From contig JAJFKF010000017.1 of assembly GCA_021773365.1 (NCBI GenBank), positions 1 to 64,000 of the forward strand: DNA of 64,000 nucleotides, written 5' to 3'. The notes under the pieces were generated by a model, which was not told the origin of the DNA, ran no database searches, and worked only from the letters and a program-made list of their open reading frames with translations. Source of the stretch: Gammaproteobacteria bacterium. Lineage in GTDB: Bacteria > Pseudomonadota > Gammaproteobacteria > Steroidobacterales > Steroidobacteraceae. Both the position numbers and the translations under genes were made by a program. Positions 8,415-17,848 of this stretch are shown here, in pieces; the stretch's first letter is position 1; each line of letters begins with the position of its first letter.

Positions 8415-11400
8415 ATGAAACGCCTCGGCCTCGCACTGCTGCTGTCTTTTCCGCTGTCGCTCCTGGCTGCGAACATCACCATCGCCCCGCAGCCGCTGGC
8501 GAGCGCCCTGCAAGCCTTCTCCGAACAATCGGGACTGCAGGTGGGCTTTGTCTCACGGATTGCAAAAGACCTGCACACGCAGGGCGCCCGGGATGCCAGG
8601 ACACCCGCCGAAGCATTGAACGCGTTGCTGGCGGGCACCACGCTCGAGTATCGGTTCGTCAATGCCCAGACGGTGGTCATTCGCGAGAAGGGGGCAACCA
8701 AGGACACACCGGTCACGATGATGCATCCCTCAGGGTCCCAGAACTCAGCGCCGATGGCCATCCAGCTCGTACGGGCGGATGAGGCTGCGGCCCGGCAGGT
8801 CATGGGCGCAGCCCGGAAGGGCGAAACGATGGCTGCTGCCGAATGGCCAGCCGGCGAGCAAACCGGGAAGGACGTCTCCGAAGTTACTGTCGTGGGCTCC
8901 CGACTGGGCGGCGTGCCCGTCGAATCCGCAATGCCGGTAAAGGTGATCACCCGTGATGACATCGAACGCTCCGGCGCCAGCAACATCGCCCAGGTATTGA
9001 GCCTGTTGCCCGAAGTCTCCATGAACAACAGCGGCGACCGGCCCGACTCCTCCCGTCCCGGTGCTATCGGCGGCACTGGCTCCACCAACAGCACCACCGT
9101 GCAGCTTCGCGGCCTTCCGCTGGGCAGCACCCTGGTGCTGGTGAACGGGCGCCGTGTCGGCAGTTCATCGTCCTTCGCGGGCCTGCAGAGCGAGAGCTTC
9201 TTCGATCTCACCAATGTTCCCCTCTCAATGGTCGAGCGCATCGAAGTGCTGCCCTACGGCGCCTCCGCCGTCTACGGCGGCGATGGTCTGGCCGGTGTCG
9301 TCAATATCGTGCTCAGGCGCGATGCCGGTGGTCTGGAAGTGCGTCTGCGTGAAAGCGCCGCCAGCGGCTACGGTGAATCCCAGGCCAACCTGACCTGGGG
9401 GCAGAGCTGGTCCCGCGGTTCGCTGACGCTCTCCGGAAGTTTCATCAAGAACGGCACGCTCGATGTGGTCGAGCGCGCGCTCACCGCCGATCAGGACTTC
9501 CGCCGCTTCGGCGGCCAGGACCGCCGCTACACCTTCGTCAACAGCCCCGGCACCGTTTACTCCCTGGCCGGCTGCCCCGCCGCGCCCGCCAATTGCTTCT
9601 CCCCCTCCATCGGCTCGCGCGCCAATCTCCCGGGCCTCAATTCTCCCTTCGCCGGCATTCCCGCGAATCAGGACGGCACCGGACTCACACCGGCGGACTT
9701 TGTTGCGACCGCGGGTATCGTGAATACGCAATCCTCTCCCAACCACTTCTTCTCCGCCTCCGAGGCGACCAGCATCACGCTGCGTGGCCGCTTCGATCTC
9801 ACGCCGACGATCGAGCTGTTCGGCGATGTGCTCTATACCCGGCGCAACACGCCGCCGGCCGAAGCGTCCCTCTGGCTGACCAGAGGCACTTCCGGCGGCA
9901 TTTTCACCGTTCCGGCCAGCAATCCCTACAACCCCTTTGGCGTTCCGGTGGGCGTGAATGTGGGCCAGCCCAGGACCGGCAACTACTATTCCTATGAGCC
10001 GGAATACCTGCAGCCCACCCTGGGATTGCGCGGCGGCCGCAGCGAATGGAACTGGGAGGTCACCAGCTCCCTCTCCAGGGACCTCACCCACTCCGTGCGG
10101 TTGTCGACCGACCAGGACGCGATTGCTGCCGCCCTCAACAGCACCGATCCAGCGACCGCCCTGAATCCCTTCATCGGCAACGGCGGCTCCTTTGCCTCGC
10201 AAGCGGTCATCGACGGACTGTTCACCCGCCCTCCCAGCCATTTCCGCGGCGATCTGATACAGACCAATGCCTTCATCCGCGGCCCGCTCGCAACACTCCC
10301 CGCGGGGAAGATGCAGGCGGTCTTCGGCGCGGAGTGGAACCGTGAAAAACTCGAATACTTCGATGCCATTGTTCCCACCCGTCTCGTCGCCGGCACCGAC
10401 GACAGCTACGCCGCCTACACGGAGCTGCGGCTCCCACTCATCGCTGGTCGTGGCGCGGGACAAGCCAATGTTCCCGAGCGCCTCGCCCTTAGCCTCGCCC
10501 TGCGCGCGGACCAGAGCGATCGCTACGATGAAACCGGCATCACCGACACCATCGGTCTGGAGTTCCGCCCGGTGCCCACCCTGTTGCTGCGCACCTCCTA
10601 CAACTCCGCCTTCAAGCCTCTCTCCACCTACGCCGCGTTCCGGCCCCTGGAAACCAGCTCCGGCATCCTGATCTTCGATCGCCTGAACAACGGCTATGCC
10701 ATTACCAGCATGGTTTCGGGCGGCGGCGTCCCGGACGGGATCAAACCCGAAACCAGCACCAGCCGCACGCTCGGCCTGCTCTGGACCCCGCGGTTCCTGC
10801 CGGGCATGCAGCTCTCCCTCACCGGCTGGGACAACCGGCTGCGCGATCGTATTCCCACCGGCGGCGCACAGTTCTTCGTCGATAACGAGGAATTCTTTCC
10901 CGGCCACGTCATCCGCACCTCGAGTGGCTCGATCTCCCAGGTGATCGTGACGCCAGTCAACATTGCCCGCACCGACATGGCGGGCGCGGACTTCGGATTG
11001 AGCTGGACGCTGCAGACCCGTTACGGGGTTTTCTCGCCCATGCTCGCCGCCACCTGGACCAACAAATTCGATGTGCAGGTCACCCCCTCGAGCCCTGTCG
11101 TCAGTCTCGTCGGCAGCCCCGGCACTGACAGCGGCATCAGCTACTCCACCACCTCCTGGTCCCCGCGCTGGAAGGGCGCTGTCAGTCTCGGATGGTTGAA
11201 CGGAGACAATGTGTCGGCGACGATCAATAGCCGCTACGTCGGCGCCTACCTCGACCCCGCGGCCTTCGCCACCGGTCCCAGGGCGGGTACCTACCAGCAG
11301 CTGGGCGACTTCTGGATCGCCGACCTGAACGTCGAGCTGGGTGTCGGCAACTGGCTCGCCCCGCAAAATACCTGGCTCTCGGCCACCCGCCTGTCGCTAG

Positions 11401-11522
11401 GTGCACTGAATGTCTTCAACAAACTTCCGGATTTCTGCAACGCCTGCCTCTCCGGCTACGACGCGCAGCAATACGACATCCGCGGCCGCTTCGCGTATGC
11501 GGAACTGAAGTTCAGTTTCTGA
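8415..11522 (+). CDS. TonB-dependent receptor with STN domain, distinct subfamily (unit 2)
   Basis: 1035 aa. Signal peptide 1-19; STN about 20-91 (PLASALQAFSEQSGLQVGF). A long linker precedes a TonB-box-like EVTVVGSRLGG near 156-166 and a plug with VITRDDIERSG. It lacks the TEDDVQPYVV block found in most receptors of the window and ends in an aromatic residue (LKFSF), the usual barrel terminus. It contains cysteines in pairs (CPAAPANC in an exterior-type region, CNAC close to the C-terminus). A TlpA-like thioredoxin gene follows 11 bp downstream. An AGAGG ribosome-binding site precedes the ATG. Confidence 0.94.
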   Translation: MKRLGLALLLSFPLSLLAANITIAPQPLASALQAFSEQSGLQVGFVSRIAKDLHTQGARDARTPAEALNALLAGTTLEYRFVNAQTVVIREKGATKDTPVTMMHPSGSQNSAPMAIQLVRADEAAARQVMGAARKGETMAAAEWPAGEQTGKDVSEVTVVGSRLGGVPVESAMPVKVITRDDIERSGASNIAQVLSLLPEVSMNNSGDRPDSSRPGAIGGTGSTNSTTVQLRGLPLGSTLVLVNGRRVGSSSSFAGLQSESFFDLTNVPLSMVERIEVLPYGASAVYGGDGLAGVVNIVLRRDAGGLEVRLRESAASGYGESQANLTWGQSWSRGSLTLSGSFIKNGTLDVVERALTADQDFRRFGGQDRRYTFVNSPGTVYSLAGCPAAPANCFSPSIGSRANLPGLNSPFAGIPANQDGTGLTPADFVATAGIVNTQSSPNHFFSASEATSITLRGRFDLTPTIELFGDVLYTRRNTPPAEASLWLTRGTSGGIFTVPASNPYNPFGVPVGVNVGQPRTGNYYSYEPEYLQPTLGLRGGRSEWNWEVTSSLSRDLTHSVRLSTDQDAIAAALNSTDPATALNPFIGNGGSFASQAVIDGLFTRPPSHFRGDLIQTNAFIRGPLATLPAGKMQAVFGAEWNREKLEYFDAIVPTRLVAGTDDSYAAYTELRLPLIAGRGAGQANVPERLALSLALRADQSDRYDETGITDTIGLEFRPVPTLLLRTSYNSAFKPLSTYAAFRPLETSSGILIFDRLNNGYAITSMVSGGGVPDGIKPETSTSRTLGLLWTPRFLPGMQLSLTGWDNRLRDRIPTGGAQFFVDNEEFFPGHVIRTSSGSISQVIVTPVNIARTDMAGADFGLSWTLQTRYGVFSPMLAATWTNKFDVQVTPSSPVVSLVGSPGTDSGISYSTTSWSPRWKGAVSLGWLNGDNVSATINSRYVGAYLDPAAFATGPRAGTYQQLGDFWIADLNVELGVGNWLAPQNTWLSATRLSLGALNVFNKLPDFCNACLSGYDAQQYDIRGRFAYAELKFSF

Positions 11523-11533
11523 GGATCGGGCAG

Positions 11534-12751
11534 ATGAGAGTGACGGTCGGTGGGGCATTGGTGCTCATGTCGGCATTTGCCGGGATGCAGATGATCTGGG
11601 CGCAATCCCCGGTGCCAGGCGATACGCGTCCCGCACAAACGGCGACGCAGAAGGACCTGCTCGCCGCGGAGTTTGAAAAGCTCCGGTTTGACTATGGCAA
11701 TGCGGTCGCGAAATTCGAAGATCGCGATGCGCCCCGTGGACGTCTGCTGGGAGGCGAGATCAAGGTGCGGGATATGACCGGGCATCCGGCTCATGAGTAT
11801 CTGCAGAGGTTCAAGGACATAGCGGGCCGCACCGGAAATCCCGCGTATGGCCTCATCGCCAATCAGGATTTGATTGTCGTGGCCGGTGTCGTGGGCGACA
11901 CCCAGGCGCAGGATGTGGCGGTCACGCGGCTGGTGGAGCACTTTGCGGATACGCCAGGAATGGAGAAGTTCATTTCGAGCCTGCCCGCGAGACCTGAAAA
12001 GGGCTTCATCGTGCCGATCAGCGCCACTCCGCGAGCCGTATATGCCTCCATGGGATTGTTCGACGGATTCTTCATGAACCTGCCTCCCGCGCAGAGGGCG
12101 AAGAAAGTCCTGGATGTGCTTACGCAGATCGACAACGCGACCACGTCGAAGAGCGTCAAAACAGGCATCGTCAACGCCCGCATGCAGATGGCGCGGATGG
12201 GCGGCGATGCGGCGCTGGAGAAAAAATACTACGAGGAGCTGATCGCAAAGTACCCGGACTCACCGCAGGCAAAAGTAGCGAGCGCCGATGTCCATGAGCG
12301 TGACACCCTGAGCGTCGGCAGCACCGTCCCTGACTTCGAGGCGGTGGACGCGCAGGGCACGGTGTTCAAGTTGAGCGACTACCGTGGAAAAGTCGTGCTG
12401 CTGGATTTCTGGGGCTTCTGGTGCGCGCCCTGCACGGCTTTACTGCCCTACAACATCGCGCTGAGCAAAAAATATGAAGGCCAGCCTTTTGCAATGCTCG
12501 GCATCAACAGCGACAAAGACAGGGCGATGTTTGATCGGCAGGCAAGGAAAGTGGGGATCAATTTCCGCAATGCCATGGAAAAGTCCACCACCGGCACGAT
12601 CCCTGCGGCATGGAACGTCAAGTCCTGGCCGACGCTGTATGTCATCGATCCCAATGGGGTGATTGTCGCCAAGTTTGTCGGCGGCGAGCACGAGGACATC
12701 GAGGCGGCGGTGGCGCAGGCGATGGCGGGGATAAAGGCAGCTACGCGATAG
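11534..12751 (+). CDS. TlpA-like periplasmic thioredoxin-fold protein
   Basis: 405 aa. Secretion signal at about 1-23, an uncharacterised helical region to about 255, then a TlpA/ResA thioredoxin domain: VGSTVPDFEAVD, KVVLLDFWGFWCAPC with the CxxC at 297-300, and the cis-proline loop SWPTLYV. It starts 11 bp after the receptor stop and is probably in the same operon. Thiol-disulfide proteins of this shape often accompany outer-membrane receptors; here it could act on disulfides of the receptor (which has paired cysteines) or of the ligand. The N-terminal half gives no recognisable domain. Confidence 0.88.
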   Translation: MRVTVGGALVLMSAFAGMQMIWAQSPVPGDTRPAQTATQKDLLAAEFEKLRFDYGNAVAKFEDRDAPRGRLLGGEIKVRDMTGHPAHEYLQRFKDIAGRTGNPAYGLIANQDLIVVAGVVGDTQAQDVAVTRLVEHFADTPGMEKFISSLPARPEKGFIVPISATPRAVYASMGLFDGFFMNLPPAQRAKKVLDVLTQIDNATTSKSVKTGIVNARMQMARMGGDAALEKKYYEELIAKYPDSPQAKVASADVHERDTLSVGSTVPDFEAVDAQGTVFKLSDYRGKVVLLDFWGFWCAPCTALLPYNIALSKKYEGQPFAMLGINSDKDRAMFDRQARKVGINFRNAMEKSTTGTIPAAWNVKSWPTLYVIDPNGVIVAKFVGGEHEDIEAAVAQAMAGIKAATR

Positions 12752-12784
12752 GTGAAGTGGGAGGGGTCAGCAGCTTGCTGCCTG

Positions 12785-13780
12785 CTAACGGCTGCGAATC
12801 ACCGCATCCCCGTCCCGCCGTTCGATCACCAGCTCCGGCACATCGGTGAGGAACAGCAGCAGCGACTCCGGGTCGCCGGCGTCGAAGATGCCCGTCAGCT
12901 GCGTCTCAGCCGCCGCGTCGTCTTCGACGCGCAGGCGCAGCGCACGGTTGTAGCGATTGAACTCCTCGATCACTTCCGCCAGTGCATCGTTCTTGAACAG
13001 CAACCGCCGGTTCCGCCACGAGATCACCTGGGCGGGATCGGACATCTCAACCGGTGCGCTGAAGTGGCCGGGCAGCACATCGATGCGCTCGCCGGCGCCG
13101 ATCTCGACGGCCTCACCGTTGCCGTCGTGGCGGGACACGCGCACCCGGCCCTCGATGACCGAGACCACCGTGCCCTGAGCCTGGCGGTATACATTGAACT
13201 CCGTGCCCAGGGCCTGGATCGTCACCTGGTCGGTACGCACGCGGAAGGGGCGGCGCAGGTCGCGCGCCACCTTGAACAGCGCTTCGCCCTCACGCAATTC
13301 CACTTCACGCGCCTGCGCGGAGTAGCGCACCGCCATCTCGGAGTGGGTATTCAGGTGCACCACCGAGCGGTCCTGCAGTTCAAAGGAACGGATTTCGCCG
13401 ATGGCGGTGGTGTAGCGTTCCCCGCCCAGCCATCCGGCCGCATAGCTCCAGGCGAGAATGCCGGCGCCGGCACACACCACCGCGGCGGCGGCACCGGTCA
13501 TCCACCTGCGCCGGGATGAACGCGCGCGCGGGCGACCCAGTGAGCCCCGCGCTTCAACGGGTAAGTTGACGACCTCAGCGGTTGGCAGTGCATTTGCGTC
13601 GGTCTTCAGAACCTGGTCCAGCGCCACGCCGTCCAGCGTGCGCCAGGCCGCCGTGACCAGCAGGAATTCCTCCACATGACGTGGCGAGGCGCGCAGCCAG
13701 GCGGCGAATTCTCCCTGGCGATGCGGCTGGGTCTTCAGCGACAAAAACCACTCGGCAGCCTGATCGGCGATCGTATCCAT
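12785..13780 (-). CDS. FecR-family sigma regulator (unit 3)
   Basis: 331 aa from ATG 13780 (MDTIADQAAEWFLSL), 2 bp after the sigma stop; an ATG at 13795 inside the sigma gene would add five residues. The chosen start matches the N-termini of the other FecR proteins. Membrane segment near 100-120 (AAAAVVCAGAGILAWSYAAG). The FecR domain shows IGEIRSFELQDRSVVHLN, GEALFKV, RPFRV, ALGTEFNVY and the C-terminal EEFNRYNRALRL. Its last 30 codons are duplicated as the remnant at 6623-6710. Confidence 0.92.
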   Translation of the reverse strand: MDTIADQAAEWFLSLKTQPHRQGEFAAWLRASPRHVEEFLLVTAAWRTLDGVALDQVLKTDANALPTAEVVNLPVEARGSLGRPRARSSRRRWMTGAAAAVVCAGAGILAWSYAAGWLGGERYTTAIGEIRSFELQDRSVVHLNTHSEMAVRYSAQAREVELREGEALFKVARDLRRPFRVRTDQVTIQALGTEFNVYRQAQGTVVSVIEGRVRVSRHDGNGEAVEIGAGERIDVLPGHFSAPVEMSDPAQVISWRNRRLLFKNDALAEVIEEFNRYNRALRLRVEDDAAAETQLTGIFDAGDPESLLLFLTDVPELVIERRDGDAVIRSR

Positions 13781-13782
13781 AG

Positions 13783-14325
13783 CTACCGGTCCCATTTCGC
13801 GGCGCGCAGCAGGGCCAGCGCGCGGGTCAGATGTTTGTGCACCATGTTCACGGAGATGCCCAGCCTCTGCGCGGTCTCCTCATAGGAGTGTCCCTCCTGT
13901 TTGTGCAGGATCAGCACCGCGCGGCCGGTGGGATGGAGTTTGTCGAGCGCCCGGGCGAGCTGGCGCTCCAGGCCCACCTGTTCGCCCACCGGGTCCTCGA
14001 AGTAGGGCGCCGGCCGCTCGCTCCAGGCGTCGGCCTCCTCGGAGTCGAAGGTGACCAGTTCGCGCCGTGCGCGCAACTTGAATTCGTACACCACATGCGA
14101 GGCGATGCGGTACAGGTAGGCCTGGTAGTTGCGGATGGGCTCGCCCTTCTCCACCCGCAGCAGCCGCAGATAGATCTCCTGCGCCAGGTCGGTGGCATCC
14201 TGCGGGCGCTGGTTGCGCAGGCAGCGGCTCAGGTAGCGGTGCAGCTGCTGACCGTACTGCTTCCACACCGGATCGATCCGGTCGGCGGCGCGCTGGGTCA
14301 TCTTGGCATCGGCATCCGGTTTCAC
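13783..14325 (-). CDS. ECF sigma factor, FecI type (unit 3)
   Basis: 180 aa starting from a GTG at 14325 (an ATG at 14301 is possible). Region 2: DATDLAQEIYLRLLR. Region 4: GHSYEETAQRLGISVNMVHK. It is followed at 2 bp by fecR and divergent from the receptor at 14473. Predicted to transcribe that receptor when its FecR is triggered. Confidence 0.92.
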   Translation of the reverse strand: MKPDADAKMTQRAADRIDPVWKQYGQQLHRYLSRCLRNQRPQDATDLAQEIYLRLLRVEKGEPIRNYQAYLYRIASHVVYEFKLRARRELVTFDSEEADAWSERPAPYFEDPVGEQVGLERQLARALDKLHPTGRAVLILHKQEGHSYEETAQRLGISVNMVHKHLTRALALLRAAKWDR

Positions 14326-14375
14326 GATTCATCCACGCAGGAGGTCCCTAGGTATATTAGGCTGACCGAGCGGCA

Positions 14376-14411
14376 CGAAGTGGGCCCAAATAATTTATTT
14401 GGCCCAGTTCG
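14376..14411. promoter_or_regulatory. Imperfect dyad in divergent promoter (unit 3)
   Basis: TGGGCC-C-AAATAA (14381-14393) mirrors TTATTTGGCCCA (14395-14406) with one bulged C. After a mismatch, CGAA (14376-14379) mirrors TTCG (14408-14411). The AT-rich core lies 61 bp before the receptor ATG. Function unproven. Confidence 0.45.
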
Positions 14412-14472
14412 CCGGCGTTTACCCGCCTATACAGATCACGGGAGTGTCCCGGGCCTGTTGGGAACGAAAACG

Positions 14473-17400
14473 ATGAATACACTGCGATGCTTCATGATGG
14501 GCGGAACGCTGGCCTTGCTGGCGGTGCTCTGCTGCAGTGCGAACGCGGCGGATAAACCGGCCTCCACCGTGACGCTGGATATCAAGGCCCAGCCACTGGA
14601 CGATGCGCTCAATACCTTCGGCGAGCAGTCCGGTCTGCAGGTGGTTTTCCTGTCGCGCATCGGCAAGGGGCTGACCGCGCCACGGCTGTCCGGCTCCTAC
14701 ACTCCTGACAAGGCACTCGAGCAGCTGCTCAAGAATACCGCGCTGCGATTTGAGTTCATCAATGAGCGTACGGTGGCCATAAGTGCCTTGCAGCAGCATG
14801 TCTCCGGTGAACCGCAGGCATTGAACACTGCGGACCGGCCGGCGGACCCGGCGCTGAGGCTGGCTCGGGCCCAAGGCGACACCGAGATTCGCGCCGCGGA
14901 TGAGCCGGTCCGCTCGGGCAGGACCGCCGCCACGGCCGAAGACGTTGCGTTGAAAGGTATTCCGGAAATCCTCGTCAAGGGCGCGCGCACTTCCAACACC
15001 GACATCCGCCGCACCGAGGATGATGTGCAGCCGTATGTGGTATTCGACGCCGAGGAGATCGGGCGCTCCATGGCGCCGGATCTGGATACATTTCTGAGAA
15101 CGCGTCTGCCCATGAATCAGTCCCGTCGCGATGAAAGCCGGCATATGGCGAGTAGCCGAGGCGGTCAGAGCTCGATTGATCTGCGCGGGCTGGGGGCTGA
15201 CCAGACTCTGGTGCTGGTCAACGGTCGGCGCATGCCCAGCGTTGCCGGTCAGTCTGACCTCTGGCAGCCGGACATCAATGGAATTCCTCTGTCGGCGGTA
15301 GAGCGTATCGAGATTCTGCCCTCCACGGCCGGCGGGATCTACGGGGGCGGGGCCACTGGCGGGGTGGTCAACATCATTCTCAAGCGCAACTACTCGAACA
15401 TGGAACTGACCGCCCGCTATGACGGATCATTTGCCGGTGGCGGCGCCGAGCGGCGCCTGGATGCCACGGCGGGATGGACACTGGAGGGTGGGCGCACCAG
15501 CGTAATGCTCATGGGAAGCTATCGGGGCGGCAACCCGCTGTATGTGGGTGACCGGGATTTCACCGCCCGTGCTCTTGCTCTTCAGGAGAAAAACAACCAC
15601 GCAGCATTTCGCGGCCTGCGCGATCCGGTGCACGGCTATACCACCAACATCAGGAGCGTCAGCGGCAATGACCTGGTGCTCGAGGCAGACTTGCGCTCGC
15701 TGAACGCGAACATCGCGCATGTGCCGGTGGGTTATGCAGGGCCGGCCAGTGACAACGGCGCAGCCCTGCTTGGTACGGCAGATCAATACAACCTGATGCT
15801 GGCGGAGGATCCGCTCGGAAATCAGTACTCTCTGGCGAGCACGCCCACGGTGCGTTCACTGCAAATCAGTGTGCGGCGGGAATTCACCGATCGCCTTGAG
15901 GTGTTCGCGGATGCCTCGCGCTACGACAACCGCTCTGAGCGGATGGGTTCGATCAGTGTGAGTAACGAGGTCGTCGTAACATTGCCGGTCGGGCCAAACA
16001 ATCCTTTTACCGAGGCTGTGGAGCTCTCTGTGCCCCTGGCTGGTTACGGGAGCGGTGCATTGCGCAGCCCTTCCAGATCATTGAGTGATCGACTCAGCAG
16101 TGGAGTAATCGTGCGCCTGCCACGGGAGTGGGTGGCGCAGGGCGAATACAACTGGAGCGAGTCGGAGCATATGTACAATTATTCGAGAGATGCCGTACTC
16201 GCGGATTTCGGCGCCGCGCTGATCGACGGACGGCTGAATCCGCTGAGCGATGTCAATGCGTATCCGATCGATTTCTCCGCGTTCTATCCGGGCGAGGATA
16301 GCGAGCGCGTTTCCAGTTCGTTTCCCACAGAGCAGCAGATTGCCACGCTGCGGGTATCCGGCCCGCTGCTTGCGCTGCCTGGAGGGCCGCTGCGGTTAGC
16401 CGCATTGCTCGAGCGTCAGGAGCAATATACGGGTGATCGCATCCTGGCCACCTATCCCAGCGGCGCAGGCACGCCCACCTTCCTTTACTACCCCCAGGTC
16501 GGCTCGAAAATCGACAGCGGATACGTGGAACTGAATGCACCGCTGGTTTCGTCGGCCAACGCCCGGCCCGGATTACTGAGTCTCGATCTGCTCGCCACCT
16601 ATCGTCACGATGCCACCGCGACCCGCACCAGGACTCGTGACATGACCTACATATCCGTGCCATCGGCCGATGGCCCGATACCGGAGGTACCGTTCCAGAC
16701 CAGCAAGGTCACAGGCAACCAGTACACGTTGGGTTTTCGCTATACGCCGGTGGAGAGCCTGGCGCTGCGGGTCAGCTATGGCGAAGGAATACTGCCGCCA
16801 GTGCCGAACCAGCTTGCCGCGAATGACTTCGGGCCTGCATTGCTCGCAATATTTCGCTACTTCGATCCAAAGCGTGGCGATGAGCGGATTTCTCCGGATA
16901 CGGTGGAGGAATTCACGACCCAGGGCTTTCTGGGGCTGTATCCGGAGCTGTCCAGGAGCTGGTCCGGAGGGGCGATATTCACGCCGGCCAGCCTGCCAGG
17001 GTTCAGGCTGTCAGTTGACTATACGCGTATCGAGAAGACCAATGAGATCGGATCGCTATCTTCGCAGGGGCTCATCGATCTGGGAGATGACTTTCCGGAC
17101 AGGATCGTGCGCAATCCGCTCACGCCCGCCGATGAGGCGCTTGGCTTCACCGGCGGAACGATTCGCGCGCTGTATCTGGGGAATGTGAACATTGCCCACA
17201 GTCTGATGGAGGCATTCGATATTCAGGCGGACTACACGTGGGAGACGCGCCTCGGATCGTTTTCCGCGAATCTGATTGCGACCGTGCAGCCGCGGCTCTC
17301 GCAGCAGCCTACGGTGGACAGTGAAGTAATCGAGAGTGTGGGCTACAGCAATGGCCCGATGAAGTGGCGTGGCAACGCGGGTCTGCGCTTCAGTCGTGGC

Positions 17401-17748
17401 GCCCTCGATCTGGGATGGAACATGCAGTACTACGAGACCTCCCGGCTCTATACCAGCACGTCCTCGGAGAGTTTCCGCGCCACGGTGGTACTCAATCAGG
17501 GTTCTGAACAGATACCTACGCAGACCTATCACGATGTGTATGGTCGCTACAGTTTTGGCAGCGTGTCCGGTCTGGCCGGTGGACTGCTGGAGAATTCGGA
17601 GCTGCAGATCTCGGTGCAGAATGTCCTCAACACCAGCCCGCCTATCCTGGCTTCGACCAGTTCCATTCTCTATGGCGGCTATGCCACCGAAGGCGACCCG
17701 CGCCTGCGGCGTTATTCCATCGCCTTCACCAAGCGCTTCGGCCGCTGA
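14473..17748 (+). CDS. TonB-dependent receptor with STN domain (unit 3)
   Basis: 1091 aa from ATG 14473 (MNTLRCFMMGG). The open frame continues far upstream, but only across the antisense of the sigma gene. Signal peptide 1-26, STN 33-105 (PLDDALNTFGEQSGLQVVF), linker motif LRLARAQGD near 128-136, TonB-box-like PEILVKGAR near 164-172, plug with TEDDVQPYVVF, barrel ending in RRYSIAFTKRFGR. Close paralogue of the receptors at 23609, 28748, 34050 and 39812. Ligand unknown. The gene is followed directly by a headless receptor remnant. Confidence 0.95.
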   Translation: MNTLRCFMMGGTLALLAVLCCSANAADKPASTVTLDIKAQPLDDALNTFGEQSGLQVVFLSRIGKGLTAPRLSGSYTPDKALEQLLKNTALRFEFINERTVAISALQQHVSGEPQALNTADRPADPALRLARAQGDTEIRAADEPVRSGRTAATAEDVALKGIPEILVKGARTSNTDIRRTEDDVQPYVVFDAEEIGRSMAPDLDTFLRTRLPMNQSRRDESRHMASSRGGQSSIDLRGLGADQTLVLVNGRRMPSVAGQSDLWQPDINGIPLSAVERIEILPSTAGGIYGGGATGGVVNIILKRNYSNMELTARYDGSFAGGGAERRLDATAGWTLEGGRTSVMLMGSYRGGNPLYVGDRDFTARALALQEKNNHAAFRGLRDPVHGYTTNIRSVSGNDLVLEADLRSLNANIAHVPVGYAGPASDNGAALLGTADQYNLMLAEDPLGNQYSLASTPTVRSLQISVRREFTDRLEVFADASRYDNRSERMGSISVSNEVVVTLPVGPNNPFTEAVELSVPLAGYGSGALRSPSRSLSDRLSSGVIVRLPREWVAQGEYNWSESEHMYNYSRDAVLADFGAALIDGRLNPLSDVNAYPIDFSAFYPGEDSERVSSSFPTEQQIATLRVSGPLLALPGGPLRLAALLERQEQYTGDRILATYPSGAGTPTFLYYPQVGSKIDSGYVELNAPLVSSANARPGLLSLDLLATYRHDATATRTRTRDMTYISVPSADGPIPEVPFQTSKVTGNQYTLGFRYTPVESLALRVSYGEGILPPVPNQLAANDFGPALLAIFRYFDPKRGDERISPDTVEEFTTQGFLGLYPELSRSWSGGAIFTPASLPGFRLSVDYTRIEKTNEIGSLSSQGLIDLGDDFPDRIVRNPLTPADEALGFTGGTIRALYLGNVNIAHSLMEAFDIQADYTWETRLGSFSANLIATVQPRLSQQPTVDSEVIESVGYSNGPMKWRGNAGLRFSRGALDLGWNMQYYETSRLYTSTSSESFRATVVLNQGSEQIPTQTYHDVYGRYSFGSVSGLAGGLLENSELQISVQNVLNTSPPILASTSSILYGGYATEGDPRLRRYSIAFTKRFGR

Positions 17749-17848
17749 GGCGCCGGCTTGCTGAAGGCCCCTGCCAGCGGGAGGGCGGGGAATAGTTTTG
17801 TCCTGGCGTGGTGCCCCGCGCCATGCCGTCATAAGCACTATCCCGAAA

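Noticed and set aside
9225-11366. 713-codon open frame on the minus strand
   Set aside because: It lies entirely antisense to the unit 2 receptor; its composition is typical of GC-rich shadow frames and no domain is visible.
13831-14472. N-terminal extension of the unit 3 receptor frame
   Set aside because: These 214 codons are antisense to the sigma gene; the signal peptide begins at the ATG at 14473.
17758-17848. Start of a 443-aa protein for the receptor remnant
   Set aside because: The first 30 residues are unrelated to receptors and give no signal peptide, so the ATG is a chance start.
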